Shown here: piece by piece, positions 45,243-57,569 of the stretch
Position numbering within the stretch: position 1 is the stretch's first letter
Layout of the letters: every line of letters begins with the position of its first letter
DNA from: Mixophyes australis
Taxonomy: Eukaryota > Chordata > Amphibia > Anura > Limnodynastidae
DNA length: 64,000 bases
Assembly: GCA_036250195.1 (NCBI GenBank)
Contig: JAVHZZ010000005.1
Span: forward strand, 184,088,448-184,152,447
Direction: 5' to 3'
Position numbers and translations under genes: made by a program
The notes under the pieces: model-generated
What the model was told of the DNA's origin: nothing
What the model saw: the letters and a program-made list of their open reading frames with translations, nothing else
Databases searched by the model: none

Positions 45243-46364
45243 CACAGTCATGAGCAAAAGTTTTGAGAATGACACAAGTATTAGCTTTCACAAAGTTTGC
45301 TGCTTCAGTGTTTTTAGACCTTTTGGTATACTGAAGTAAAATTACAAACATTTCATAAGTGTCAAAGGCTTTTATTGACAAGTACATTAAGTTTATGCAA
45401 AGTGTCAATATTTGCAGTGTCGACCCTTCTTTTTGAAGACCTCTGCAATTCTCCCTGGCATGATGTCAATCAACTGGGCCACATACTGACTGATGGCATC
45501 TCATTTTGCCTAATCAATGCTTGGAGTTTGTCAGCATTTGTGGGTTTTTGTTAGTCCACCCGCTTCTTGAGGATTGACCACAAGTTCTCAATGGGACTAA
45601 GGTCTGGGGAGTTTCCTGGGCATGGACCCAAAATTTCAATGTTTTGATCCCCAAGCAGCTTAGCTATCAATTTTGCCTTATGGCAAGGTGCTCCATCATG
45701 TTGGAAAAGGCATTGTTCATCACCAAACTGTTCTTGGTTGGTTGGGAGACGTTGCTCTTGGAGGATGTTTTATTACCTTTCTTTATTCATGGCTGTGTTC
45801 TTAGGCAAAATTGTGAGTGAGCCCATTCCCTAGGCCCTGAAGCCTTCTTCACAACTATTGAACCTCTCTCCTTGAAGTTCTTGATGATCCAATAAATGGT
45901 TAATTTAGGTGCAATCTTACTAGCAGCAATATCCTTGCCTGTGAAGCCCTGATTGTGCACAGCAATGATGACTGCACGTATTCCCTTGCAAGTAACCATG
46001 GTTAACAGATGAAGAACAATGATTTCAAGCACCATTCTCCTTCTATAGCTTCCAATCTGTTATTCTAACTCAATCAGCATGACAGAGTGATCTCCAGCCT
46101 TGTCCACTCTGTGTTAGCGAGAGATTCACTGACCTGATGTCGGTTAGTTCTTTTTCTTGCAGTGCTGAAATGAAGTGGAAATTTAGTTTTTGGGATAAAG
46201 TTCATTGTCATGGCAGAGAGGGACTTTGAAATTAATTGCAATTCATCTGATCACTCTTCATGGTATTTTGGAGTATATGCAAATTGTAATCATAAAAACT
46301 GAGGCAGCAGACTTTGTGAAAAATAATATTTGTGTCATTCTCAAAACTTTTGGCCATGACTGTG
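45243..46364 (-). mobile_element. Tc1-like element with internal deletion
   Basis: Termini CACAGTCATGAGCAAAAGTTTTG and CAAAACTTTTGGCCATGACTG are inverted and extend inward; TA lies just outside the left end and next to the right end, as for Tc1/mariner. On the minus strand the transposase start is near 46040 and keeps the paired-type DNA-binding region (TCKGIRAVIIAVHNQGFTGKDIAASKIAP, KNFKERGSIVVKKASG). The sequence then jumps at about 45833 to the distal part, corresponding to the QHDGAPCH-like and NSPDL region (45690-45600), with stops. The middle of the catalytic domain is gone, so it cannot make transposase. Confidence 0.92.
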
Positions 46365-47139
46365 TTATAAGAACTAATGTACTGTAAAATATAAATAGAT
46401 AAGAAGTCTCCTCTGAGTTACATAGCTTATATAAAAGTAATCGACCCAGAGCCTCATACTTTTATATGGTCAAGGAACTCTCTGGTGTCTGCTAATATTC
46501 TTATGTGGAGATGAAGCTTGCTTCTTTTAGACAAATAGTGCAATTTAGAGCCTGTCAATTGGTGCATTTATCACACTCTTTGTACTTAACTGTGCCATGC
46601 TCCCCTTGTTAAACAAAGAAGCATATGTTGTTAACAATACAGATGGTACACACCCAATCATGCCATATGTCTTAAAGAAAGATTCTACAGTATATATAAT
46701 TGTTATTATTTGAATTTTTTTACATAAATGTTCCCCAAAGATTTACTCAATTTTGAAAAATAGCCAGCTAATGAGATATAAATATAAACAATGAAAAAGA
46801 CTATTTAAAGTTGGAATGGACCTAATTGTTGTTCCTTTTTGTATGTGCTCCAGATTTATGTATATACTTACTCCCCATGATAGCATAGAAAAGTGTAGAG
46901 ATGTGGCTTCACAGCCTGACAGTGTTAGTAACAGTGGTTGAAATGGGCTGGTATATGCTGGTATGTTATCGACACTTCTTCTACTGCCTTTATTGTAAAA
47001 TTATCAAATTCCATTCACTTACATTTTTCATGCTGTCACTTCTAAATTTCTATTGTGATCATTGGTTAGCTCTAAATGCTAAAGTTTTATTACCTACTCT
47101 TCCCAAATCAACCTTTATTCATTCTCTCCAACTGAAGAC
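46365..47139. other. Spacer, no gene seen
   Basis: AT-rich; no element ends, RNA gene or convincing frame. Confidence 0.5.
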
Positions 47140-48700
47140 AAAGTATCTGCACTAATTTTATCATCTCAGCCTACAACCTGTCCAATTGACCCTATTCCCT
47201 CCCTCTCCGCTCCCTCTCCTCCACTGCATGCCCACCTCTAACTCACCTCTTCAACCTGTTTCTCTCCACTGGCACATTTCCATCCTCCTTTAAATATGTG
47301 CTCATCTCACCTATTCTAAAGACACCATCTCTTGAGCCAGCCCTTTTCTCCAACTATCGCCCTTTTTCTCTCCTCCCCTTTGCCTCCAAACTACTTGAGC
47401 AATTAGTGTACAAACACCTGTTTCACTTTCTCTACTCTCATTCCATACATGACTCTCTGCAATCAGGCTTCTGCCTCCAACATTCCACTGAAACTGCTCT
47501 CACAAAAGTGACCAATGATTTTCTTACTGCAAAATCTAAGGGTAATTTCTTCATACTCATTCTCCTGGACCTCTCTGCTGCTTTTGATACTGATCACCCT
47601 CTACTCCTACACAACCTTCACTCCATTGGCCTTTGTGACGCATTTCTCTCCTGGATCGCTGCCTACCTATCAAACCACTCCATTAGTGTTTCTACCTCTG
47701 GCACTTCCTTCCCTCCACTCCCACTATCTGTTGGGGTCCCACAAGGCTCTATTCTTAGCCCTTTACTTTTTTCATTGTACACTTCTTCTCTTGGGGCATT
47801 AATTCGCTCATTCGGCCTCCAATACCTCCTCTACGCTGATGACACCCAAATCTATATCTGTTCCTCTGACCTCTCTCTTTCTGTACTATCTTGTGTAACC
47901 AACTGTCTTTCTGCTACCTCCACATGGATGTTTCAATGCTGCCTACAGCTCAACATGTCCAAAACTGAGCTTATCATCTTCCCTCCTGCCAGAGTCACCA
48001 CTTCCCTCAGATCTCCCTCACTGTCAATAACACCACAATTTTCTCGGTCTCTCACACTTGACTCTACCATCTGATTTTTTCCTCACATCCAGACTCTCTC
48101 ACAGTCCTGTTGATTAAACCTTAAAAACATTGCCAGAATACGTCCTTTTCTTACTCAACATGATACCAAAACTCTTTTCCGTTCTCTCATCATCTCCCAT
48201 CTTGACTTTTGCAACTTTCTGCTATCTAGCATTTCTGACACCCATATATCCACACTTCAATCCAACATAATGCTGCAAGACTGATCTTCCTCTCTCACCG
48301 CTGCACATCTGCTTCACCACTTTGCAAATCTCTACACTGGCTCACTGTGTCATCCAGAATCAAATTCAAATTACTCATATTTACCTACAAAGATCTCAAC
48401 AACATTTCCTCTGCATACATCTCAAATCTCATGTCAAAATACTCTCCCTCCTGCCCTCTTGGATCTACCTTTGACCTTTGCCTTGTCTTGTCTCTGGTAA
48501 CCACCTCTCATTCCTGCCTACAAGACTTCTCCCATACTGCTCCCCATTTATGGAATTCCCTACCATGCTCAATCAGACTTAACCACAGTCTTCAAATCTT
48601 TAGAAGCTCTTTGAAAACACATCTCTTTTTTAGAGGTGACTTTATCCTTGATTACACTATTCACACTAATGCACACTCACAACTATCCCAAACTCCACTC
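47140..48700 (+). pseudogene. LINE reverse transcriptase (L2/CR1 clade), broken
   Basis: Open for 258 codons from 47298 (a GTG; the frame enters from upstream without a proper start). Numbering from there: SNYRPFSLLPFASKLLE (18-34), QSGF with HSTETAL (55-67), motif A LLDLSAAFDTDHPLL (D91), motif B GVPQGSILSPLLF (146-158), motif C YADD (179-182). After the stop at 48074 the thumb/C-terminal part continues with shifts, including SSRIKFKLLIFTYKDLN and LWNSLPCSIRLNHSLQIFRSSLKTHLF (to about 48640), the conserved C-terminal signature of L2/CR1 proteins. No endonuclease domain. Catalytic residues are kept but the gene is dead. Confidence 0.92.
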
Positions 48701-48789
48701 TAAGCCACACTAGCTCCTCTTGTTTCAGCTGTGCCCTCTTCCATTTAGAATATAAGCTCTCTCCATACCCTTTGTTTTTATGTCTGCAT

Positions 48790-50260
48790 TGTTAGGAACC
48801 CTTTCAGCCAGTATAGCAAAACCCGGAGTCTGCTCCGAACGCCTGGTGTTCACTGTTGCCCCTAGTGGTGGGGACAGGCTTGGCTGCAGACAAACGTGAG
48901 ATATGCACTGGCTGGAGACAAGCCAGGAATAGAGTACCGAGGCCGTAGAGTAGGAAGTGCAGGAGGGAGTCAGGAGAGACACCGAGTGGATGGTGTCAAG
49001 ACTGATACATCACTCGTGGCCGCTGGAATAAATAAATGAATAGTTGATGGAGAGGTCCCCTGATACACAGCAGCTTCAGTACCGGTGCTTGTCTGGAAAG
49101 GAACGGAACTTGCAGTGATAGGTAAAGATGATGAAACCGGACGGGTAACTACAACCCACAGTACCGTGAGCGTCCAGAGATTTAAGGGGAATAGTTCTTA
49201 GGTGGTTGCCAGGGTTGACTACAACCCACAATACTGGTGAGAGTCCAGAGATTTTAAGGGAAACAGTTCCTAGGTGGTTTCCAGGGGTAACTAAAACCCA
49301 CAGTAGCGGTGAGAGTCCGGAGATTTTGAGGGAAACAGTTCCTAGGCGGTTGCAATGGATAACTACAATTACAGGCACATGGTGATATTTGTAAACAGTC
49401 AAAAGTACCTGTGGCAAGGTTGAGTCTGGAGCCAGAGGGAGATTTTAGAAATCTGAGCGCAGTGATGCTGCAGGGGCTGCTTCTCCATATACAGGTTAGG
49501 ATGAGCAGAAGAGCTGGAGATCATGCTGGGGCCATGCCTGGGAGCACGACTGTACCGGGTTCCGGAAGATAGCTGACTGGATAGTAGATAGTAGAATAGT
49601 CCAAGGAAAAACAGGGTCCGTGCACGGGGAATCGAATGGCGAAAAGTCAGGAACCAAATGAGGTCTGGCACACGGGATATCGGCACAGGAGAAGAGTCAA
49701 AGCAGAGCCGAGTCGTTACACAGGGAAATCCAATGAAGAGTAGACAGGAACGGAACTGATCTGGTAGACGGGGTTACAACTAGGCGGCAAGAAACAGCAG
49801 GAACAGGTAACAGGGAAAACACAAGGGAGCAGAACACTATGGTAAACATATTACCGGCAATCCTGCAAAGGATTAGCTGGCTATTTAAGGAGAGCAGAAC
49901 CAATAGGCTGCAAGTAAATAATGAGGAAGCCAGGTGAGTAGACTAAGAGAAACAGGCTGGCCAGGTGAGGCACTACATAGGAAATGACAGCATGAATGAG
50001 GGCAGATTCTGACAGAGAACAGACCTAACTGAACCTATCTAAGACCTATCTAATCTATCTAGCTAATCTATCTGCCTATTTGATCTACCTAAACTAATCT
50101 ATCTAATCTATCTAAGAACTAAACTAACTACCTATCTAAACACCCAAGGTGGCTATCTAGCTACCTACCTAACTACCTACCTACATATCTCTAACTAACT
50201 ATCTATCTACCTATCTGTCTATCTAGCTAACTCTGACAGAGAGCCCGGCGAGTCATAACA
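48790..50260 (-). mobile_element. Solo LTR 3 nested in the LINE (1471 bp)
   Basis: Begins TGTTAGGAACCC and ends GAGTCATAACA; a perfect 5-bp duplication TGCAT lies at 48785-48789 and 50261-50265. The plus strand is purine-rich, the opposite of the other LTRs, and ATTGG followed by TTAAATAG reads as CCAAT/TATA on the minus strand near 49905-49880, so I place it on minus. It contains a 71-bp tandem repeat and, at 50010-50230, a degenerate CTATCTAA microsatellite. No pol. Confidence 0.9.
49148..49370. repeat. About 71-bp tandem repeat in solo LTR 3 (three units)
   Basis: ACTACAACCCACA starts at 49148 and 49218, with related starts at 49290 and 49362. Each unit contains GAGNGTCCAGAGATTT and TAGGTGGTTGCCAGG. 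Confidence 0.9.
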
Positions 50261-50550
50261 TGCATTTATTTTGTCTACCTTTCATATCCCTGTTTTATGT
50301 ATGTACTGTTTTCCCTACTGTACGGCGTGACGGAGCACTACTTACAAATCTACGATTATTATAATAATAATAATAATACCGTATTTGTACACAATATAAT
50401 GATTTAATGAAGGTTCATATACAAGAGAATATTGTGTTAATAAATAATAATATCATTTTATGTAATAAATATAAACAGAAAAATATAAATACTGTTGCAG
50501 GAAATATGGGTGATATTAATCATACTAATAGCAATAAGACCAATGCCTTA

Positions 50551-51375
50551 TGTCACGATCTGCCTCTATTTACAATACAGCATCTTTCCTGTGAATGCTG
50601 TTTTGCCTATTTTAGGAGGTGCCTTCAAGGGGTTAAGTTCTCATTACTGGATCTGGATAATCATCACCTGTGTCTGGCTGTTATAACACTGCCTTTTCCG
50701 GCACACTGGCCCAGTTCATAAATTGTCACTATTGCTGGTCTTTCTGAGAAACTCCTGTAATCTGGTCCTGATTTGTCTTCTGGTATCTGACTTCTGTTTG
50801 TCTCATCGTATTGCACCTATACCTGTGACCCTGACTTCGGCTTCATTTCACTTTGCTCATGTCCTACAACCTGCTCAGTTGTGGATTGTTCAACTTCCCA
50901 GCTAAACTTGGTTATCCTGGTATTCTGTACCCACAGATATTCTATTGTGCCTGGTATTCAGCGTCTCCAGCTTCCCCGTTAAACCTGGTTATCCTGTAAT
51001 CCTGTACCTACAGCTATCCTATTGTGCCTGGTCTCCTATAACTCCTGCTTCTCAGCTAAACCTGGATATCCCAGTATCCTGTACCTGCAGTTCTCTAACT
51101 GTGCCTGGTATCCAGTAACTCCAACTTCTCATCTAAACCTGGACATCCCGGTGTCCTGTATCTGCAGTTCTCTAACCATGCCTGGTCTCCAGAAACGCCT
51201 GCTTCCTCAGCTATACCTACTAATTCAGGTATTCTGTTTCTGATGTTTCTAGACTTGTGCTAGCTCCTTTACATTGACTGCATCTCGTTTATACCTGTGT
51301 GACCTGTGTTTAAAATAAAGACACTCAGTTTCATTTACACTACTCTCCGTGGTCTTCATACTAGGAATCCTGACA
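50551..51375 (+). mobile_element. Solo LTR 4 (825 bp)
   Basis: Begins TGTCACGATC and ends GAATCCTGACA, flanked by a perfect 5-bp duplication CCTTA at 50546-50550 and 51376-51380. A polyadenylation signal AATAAA lies at about 51315, 60 bases from the end. C/T-rich on plus. The 3' half has three to four diverged copies of a CCTGGTNTCC...CTCAGCTAAACCTGG...ATCC block of about 70-90 bases (50890-51230). Confidence 0.92.
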
Positions 51376-51380
51376 CCTTA

Positions 51381-54300
51381 GATCTTATTAATAACTAATT
51401 AATTATTGAGTTGTAATACAATTTGTAACTTTTACGATATTTTAGTCATATTAAACAAGATAGAATCTGAGACATCTGAGGTGTTCTTATTCCTAATGCA
51501 TCCTTCCATATAACCTTTTTAAACATTCATCTTGTACCCTTACAACCATAGACAGAAAGCCCCAGTTGTTATGCCAATGCGCCCCATCTACAAGTCTCTG
51601 AGGGCTAGTCACGTGACTCCTTTGTTTGACAAGATTCTATACCACCAAGTATCACGCATCTCAAATATATAGTTCAGAAACTTTTACTTCACAAAAATAA
51701 CTTTGAGATCACCTACATAAGACCTTTACATACAGCACATATTGTATAATACAGAATATATATGTGTGTGTGTGTGTAAAGACAGAAATAATGTATGTGA
51801 AGGTGATATTGGTTTAACCTCCATTGGTAAATTCAATACTGGTACTCCATTGATCAGGTGCAGGATAAGATACATAACCCTCAATCCTTAGGAACTAGCA
51901 CAATGAAGGAATGGTGAAGGCAAAGAACAATAAATCGTAACCGTAAGTTGAGTATAGAAGGTCAGGTACACGTAACTGTAGCATGACACCCTGGAGATGT
52001 GACCTATTGAGACTTTGACTCATCTCCAGATATGCTTCGTAGAGGCATTGCCTTTTGTGGGTACCTTAGGCTGGTGTAAAGATACGATAATGATGATGAT
52101 GATGACGACACCAGCAGCACTATATATCTGCTTCCAGCTGTTTCTGTATAGACTCGTACAGTACTTAATTCATTAGAATTGCGGCTATATATATTAAGTC
52201 GTGGCCGTCTATTTGCATTACTAATTTGTCATTTCCATGTGGACTACTGCAGGAAAGCAGATTCACATTGAATTTTTTAAGGGGTAAACAACAGATGTGG
52301 GGGTGTTTGTGTTTCACTAAATTTTATAAGGCAAATGTGATTTTCACATTTATTAATTACATTGTCAAGCTCCTATTCCTTCTTGTGTATATGACACTTC
52401 ATTACGTTACATTATGTACAAATAGGATAATGAAGCTCCAATTTACTATATGATATATGTGGGAGTAAATTTACACACGTAATTACACTTTTTTTAAACA
52501 GAATTTTTAAGCATACATTTGGAGCGCAAAGTGCATTCAACTCTATATTAGGCCCTAAATATCATGCAAATGATAAACATATATCACCAATTTCATGTTG
52601 CAGTTAATGTATTGATTTATAGGCCAAGATGGTACACTCAATCTCAGGCCAAACATCAAAATCTTTTTTTAGGGGGCAAAGGTCCACTCCTGACCATGCT
52701 GCTCTGCTATTTAGCACATAAGTAGGGTCGGTGCATATGCAGGGAGACACAAATTGAGCTTTTAGTTCTAGAAGTGAAAGACCACATGGGACTTCACTGT
52801 ACATGTACCAGCAGCATCACACGCTCAGAAGAGCAGAGTTGCAACATCCGTTGAGGATGGAACAGCTTCACCTGACCCCCTTCACCACTGGACTTCATAG
52901 CAGCCACTGTTAAATAGAGTTTGATTTTCTAACGCTTTTTTAATGAATTGGCAAAAAATTTGGTCCCACAAAGACATGGGGTCCATGTTTAAATGACTAA
53001 TAATGGAACCTGGATAGAGGATGCCCTAAAATAGGTCCTAAATCAGCCCCAAGTTTTATGTTTAAAGTTATTTGACACGGTAATCCTAACATCTACTGCT
53101 TCGAATAAATACGTAAAAACAAAACTTTTAACCAAAACTTAACAGTTTTAATTTTAACATTTATACTGTATAGCCCTAAAATTAACCCAAATCCTCATTA
53201 TGAACTTTTTACAACTGATAACCTTAAACCTCATGTAAATGTAAATTATAATCCAAGCAAAACTCCTAACCATAAATTTAGCTCAATTTATAAAACTATC
53301 CCACGTCCCAACAGATATCTGTCGCGCTTTCATGGCATAATTTATATAAGCGGTTTTGTCTTGATACAGTTGTGTGTTATCCCTCATATTCTGTAAGTGA
53401 TAATGGGGTCGTCTAATGTGATATTTGCCCTGGGCCCACAAGTTTATTAAAGTGGCTGCGGATTTATCCGTAGAAGAGAACACAGTGCTATATATGTTTT
53501 GAATGTACATTTTGTAGAACCACATTTATATGACCCTTTATAATTTAAAAGGGTTGCCCATCTTTGGAAAAGCATCCTTAATACAGCATTACATAGAGGG
53601 TGTCCCTCCCAGGAGCATCTCTGTTCCTCTGCTACCTGAAACCTGAGCTCAGTAGCACCACAAGTTGCGTATTTTCTCTGCAGCATTGCAGGCAAAATGT
53701 TATGGGTACTACAGCTCATCTGTAGCTCTTCAATACAGTTCTATGGAGCTCTATTGTTAGCTTATGAATTAAGAAGAATGGACCCATTGAGTCTTCCAGC
53801 ACTTAGTGGGGGTGGGTATACATTTTCGTATAATTTCTCCATTAGAGGTATATAAGTCAAAAATATCTGATTGTATATCGAGCTATCATGTTTTACAGCT
53901 ACACTAAATTTCATTTAAAGATTCTTCTTCAGTACAAATCATGGGGAGACATTGGTGAGAAGAATCATACTCTGTTATATACAGAATGATTGACATAGTA
54001 TGATGGGAAATTAGTTTTATTTTATATTATACCATATCAATAAAATATCATCTGCTCTGCTCAACTTTTCTTCTTTAACTCTCCTCCTGTGAACGCCATC
54101 ACTCTGTTTCTTTCACAATCCGCGCCAAGTGTTCAGACAGATATAACAATGTACAGTGCCATAACAATAACAAGTTATACTGTGATTGGAATTGGAAAGG
54201 CATATTTTACCTATGTTATGATATATATTAAATGCAGTAATATTAATGTTGTAGTTTTATTTTAATATTCATATTAATACATTTAATTAACAGATTGCAT

Positions 54301-55009
54301 AAAATAGTTGATTTTACGTTTTATACAGACTGACACATTCATGAATGTTTTTACTTTCTATTGCAGTTGTTTGGAATATAAGTGAGTGTATTTTAAAACT
54401 GTAGGTTTTAAATCACAGGTAGGGTACAATAGTCTTTGGTGTCCTTTGTAACACTTCAGTTGAGCTTGGCAATACTTTCCTCTGTATTATCCTCAACAGA
54501 ACATGATACATGTTGTGGGCATCAGTGAATACTAGTTCTTATAGACATGCTGTGCCCATATATTTTGCGCCCAGCAGCGCCCACTCATATATTGTGACTT
54601 AGGCATGGTCAAAACATGTGAGCATAACATGTTCAGTTAATGAGATATAAAAAAAAGTATATTTTATTAAGTTAAAAATAAAATACAAAACCATCTGAGC
54701 AATATTCAGTGTAGTCCATACTTTAGTAACCTCTATACAGAACAAAGACAATTCTTCTGCCTGGAATACATTGTAGGCACTGATAGTGAATATGATACAG
54801 ACAGTGACCTTGGTCAAAGCATTCTAGTGACCAATATATAATCTACAAATTATATTACTGTTCATTATACAGTACAAATCTCAACTCAGCCATAGGCTGC
54901 CTATATAGAACTCACTGATATATGCCTATAGAGTTGGTATTTAAATCTCTGCTGTGAATTTCAATGGGACACCTTTTGCTCTATCTAGGCATATTTTATA
55001 GGGTAAGAA
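51381..55009. other. Long spacer, no gene seen
   Basis: Mostly AT-rich unique sequence. A short (TG)n run occurs near 51764 and GATGATGATGATGACGAC near 52092. Open frames (52226-52453 plus, 53447-53719 minus and others) are short and featureless. Confidence 0.5.
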
Positions 55010-55581
55010 CATACTTGAAAAATTTTCCTCGTTGGCTTCAGGGAGATCCTGGGGGAGGTGCAGGGGCGGGAATTGGCCAATTGCATCATTTGGGCCCTGC
55101 CCCCTAAACAGTTGTCACAATTTTGGCCAATTACAGCAGGGAACAGGGCTAAGATGATGCAATATTTGCGTAATTAAGCCCCCCCGTCACTTATCTATTG
55201 CAGGGGTGAGAACTGGGAGGTTGCCCTGCTCTCCCGGAAATGCGGCAACTAAGGCAACTAAGCGTTAAAGAAAAGCAGCTAATGAATCTCTAGAGACTTA
55301 ACTGTCTTTTACATTTTTGTCTCCATTACTGAAGTCATGTTGTCTTACCTGTCAGTCTTTGATTAAATCTTGGTCTCCATGAAAATGGCCAGCTCCATAG
55401 TCATCAATACATGGACATAGGACAGAATTTCTGAACTGTGTCATCATGCCACAGATGGCGACGCCAACCACGTCTTGTACTGGCTCAGCATCAGGGGGAA
55501 TGCCAGACTCTTCAGGGAGTGAGGGAGATCACCCCTATTCCAGGGAGTCTCCCTGACATTCAGGAAGAGTTGGCAAGTATG
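55010..55581. mobile_element. hAT-like MITE (CATACTTGCC family), copy C
   Basis: Ends CATACTTGAA and GAGTTGGCAAGTATG with a perfect 8-bp duplication GGTAAGAA at 55002-55009 and 55582-55589. It keeps diverged internal blocks (GGGAGATCCTGGGGGAGGTG, GGGAGTCTCCCTGACAT). At 572 bp it is much longer than copies A and B and has an unrelated middle (about 55250-55500). Confidence 0.88.
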
Positions 55582-55870
55582 GGTAAGAACATTAATACAC
55601 ACACAAAATTTTTTTTTTTTTAAAAAATTAGAAGTCAAAATTATTACAATTGTTGCATTTGAAATAAATGCAGCCCTGATGACACTTCATTTATGTAAGT
55701 TCAAATTAAGCAAGTAATCCAAATGTGAAAACTACACCAGGCTACACCCAAACTGAATGTCTTTAAAATCCACTGTTGTAAATAAACTGCAGTCCATAGT
55801 TCAGCTACATGGATCACCTTTCACAAGGCACAGTCAGGAGTCACTTGGTGTTAACCTTTACATTCTGTTA

Positions 55871-56271
55871 GGCTGGGTACACACTAGAGTGTTTTCAGCC
55901 AAATATCGGGCCAATCACTCGATAAACGACCGTTCAGCCACCTGCATTAGTGTGTACACTTAGACAGATAGTCGTACCAAAGCAGAGATCATCATTTGAT
56001 TTGATTGTTCAGCAGAACTATAAATCTCGTTCAGCTATAGAACAACATCCTTCCAATCCAGCAGTGTATATGCACTCATGATCAGGATGTCCATAGAGTT
56101 TACAGATGATTATGACAGTTTAAGAGCACAGATCTGAAGGTAAATCTTTTAAAGCATGTATAGTGTGTACGCATGAATCAACATGCTGATCAGGACATTT
56201 TTTTCTCAGTCATTAGTAAAATTGTTGTAGATAACACATTGGTCAGAAAATTCTATAGTTTGTACCCAGCC
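55871..56271. mobile_element. Harbinger-like MITE, 401 bp
   Basis: Starts GGCTGGGTACACACTA and ends TAGTTTGTACCCAGCC, flanked by TTA at 55868-55870 and 56272-56274. The AT-rich interior has no transposase. Confidence 0.88.
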
Positions 56272-56910
56272 TTAATTCACAAGTGAATGATACTGTGTTG
56301 CAAGTTATCAGTGCTGGCTATCAATGGATGAGAATGCTGTAATGACTTGTGACTCGATTGGTAAATCAGTTATGGGAGCTGATTGTTGCTGACACTTTAT
56401 CTAGTTATATTCATAATCCCCTGTACTGTTTCTTAACACTGTTACAACTTCCTCCTTTCACGCAACAAACGTCTTGTGACCTTTTCCACTGCTCATCATC
56501 ATTCAAGTATTAACCTCTTACTTACAGGGAAGATGAATTAAAATAAAACTATATCTGTAGGAGGAACACCATAAATGCACAAGATTACAATAATATCAAC
56601 ATATGTACATTTTAAAAAATGTCTGCTTAACCATATTCCTGTATGTCTATGGGGAGAGAGTAAGGTAGGAGGATGAGAGATTTTATTTTCTGTATTGTAC
56701 CATTTACTGTTGCCTACATTTTTGGCACCAAACTTAGGCTACAATGCAGCAAACATCAATATTGAATCTTAATAATATTTATGTGCTGAAACAGCAACAA
56801 TAATTATTTGATATAATAGTATTTCAGTATAATAATTTCATCCATGTCAATAAACATACTAAAAGTCCCCCCAAATTTAGATAAAATCAATATGATCCCC
56901 CATCATGCCT

Positions 56911-57034
56911 ATGGGGTGCATTTATCAAGCTTTCATTTTGTAGAATTTAGTAACTAAATGATAACTAGAATCTGATTGGTTGCTATAGGCAACATCCCCA
57001 CTTTTTCAAACCCGCAGCTTAGTAAATCTAGCCC
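56911..57034. mobile_element. Small Harbinger-like MITE
   Basis: ATGGGGTGCATTTATCAAGC at the left, and AGTAAATCTAGCCC then TTA at the right are degenerate inverted ends. The interior GAATCTGATTGGTTGCTATAG and CCACTTTTTCAAACCCGC is a repeat phrase related in reverse to the 4097-4257 element. The left target copy is unclear. Confidence 0.7.
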
Positions 57035-57569
57035 TTAGTGTATCTCCCTCATGAGAGATAAGCATGTTCACTACAAACAAGGGGATTGTTTAGCTTCGGT
57101 TTTATAAGTCAGTCAAATCTTGTTAAAAAAATTTTTTAGTAAAATAATATAAGCCCTTGATCTCTCAACTTTTCACATAATTGAAGTTGTCTGCCAAAGT
57201 AGAAAATTACAATGCAGTTTAATGTAGGTGAACAGTGAATTCAAATTGTGAGTAAAACAAAGTCAAATAATAAACAATAAAATATACAATTAAAACAGTA
57301 ATAAAAATTAGGATAGATGCATTGCGCGTGATTCCATGTACAGCTTGGTTCCCAAGTATTTTCAGTAGTATAACATATTACATCCTGAATCTATTTAATT
57401 TTACTCTTTTTCTGACACCAGTTATTAAAGAAAACAGATACACTGACAGAATGAGTGTTTGGTTTTATACTTTTTTTGGCATGCACAGTGCCTGTCAACA
57501 CATATTCAGTGCCTCTACACTCTCTTTTGCCTGTTATATCCTTACACAGACGGCTGAAGCCTTGTTAAT
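57035..57569. other. Spacer, no gene seen
   Basis: AT-rich left part. The 123-codon frame at 57322-57693 has no recognisable domain and extends into the conserved-looking block, so I do not call it a gene. Confidence 0.45.

Larger units (their letters stand above)
47140..50385 (+). mobile_element. L2/CR1-type LINE, 5'-truncated, split by solo LTR 3
   Basis: RT-coding part at 47140-48700, 3' UTR to 48789, then the tail resumes at 50261 (TGCATTTATTTTGTCTACC) and ends in an (ATA)n microsatellite at about 50363-50380. The 5' end (endonuclease) is missing, as usual for LINEs cut short during reverse transcription. The tail CTGTACGGCGTGACGGAGCA followed by ATAAT repeats resembles the SINE tails in this window. 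Confidence 0.9.

Noticed and set aside
49399..49903. Minus-strand frames in solo LTR 3
   Set aside because: Short, featureless and inside an LTR with defined ends.
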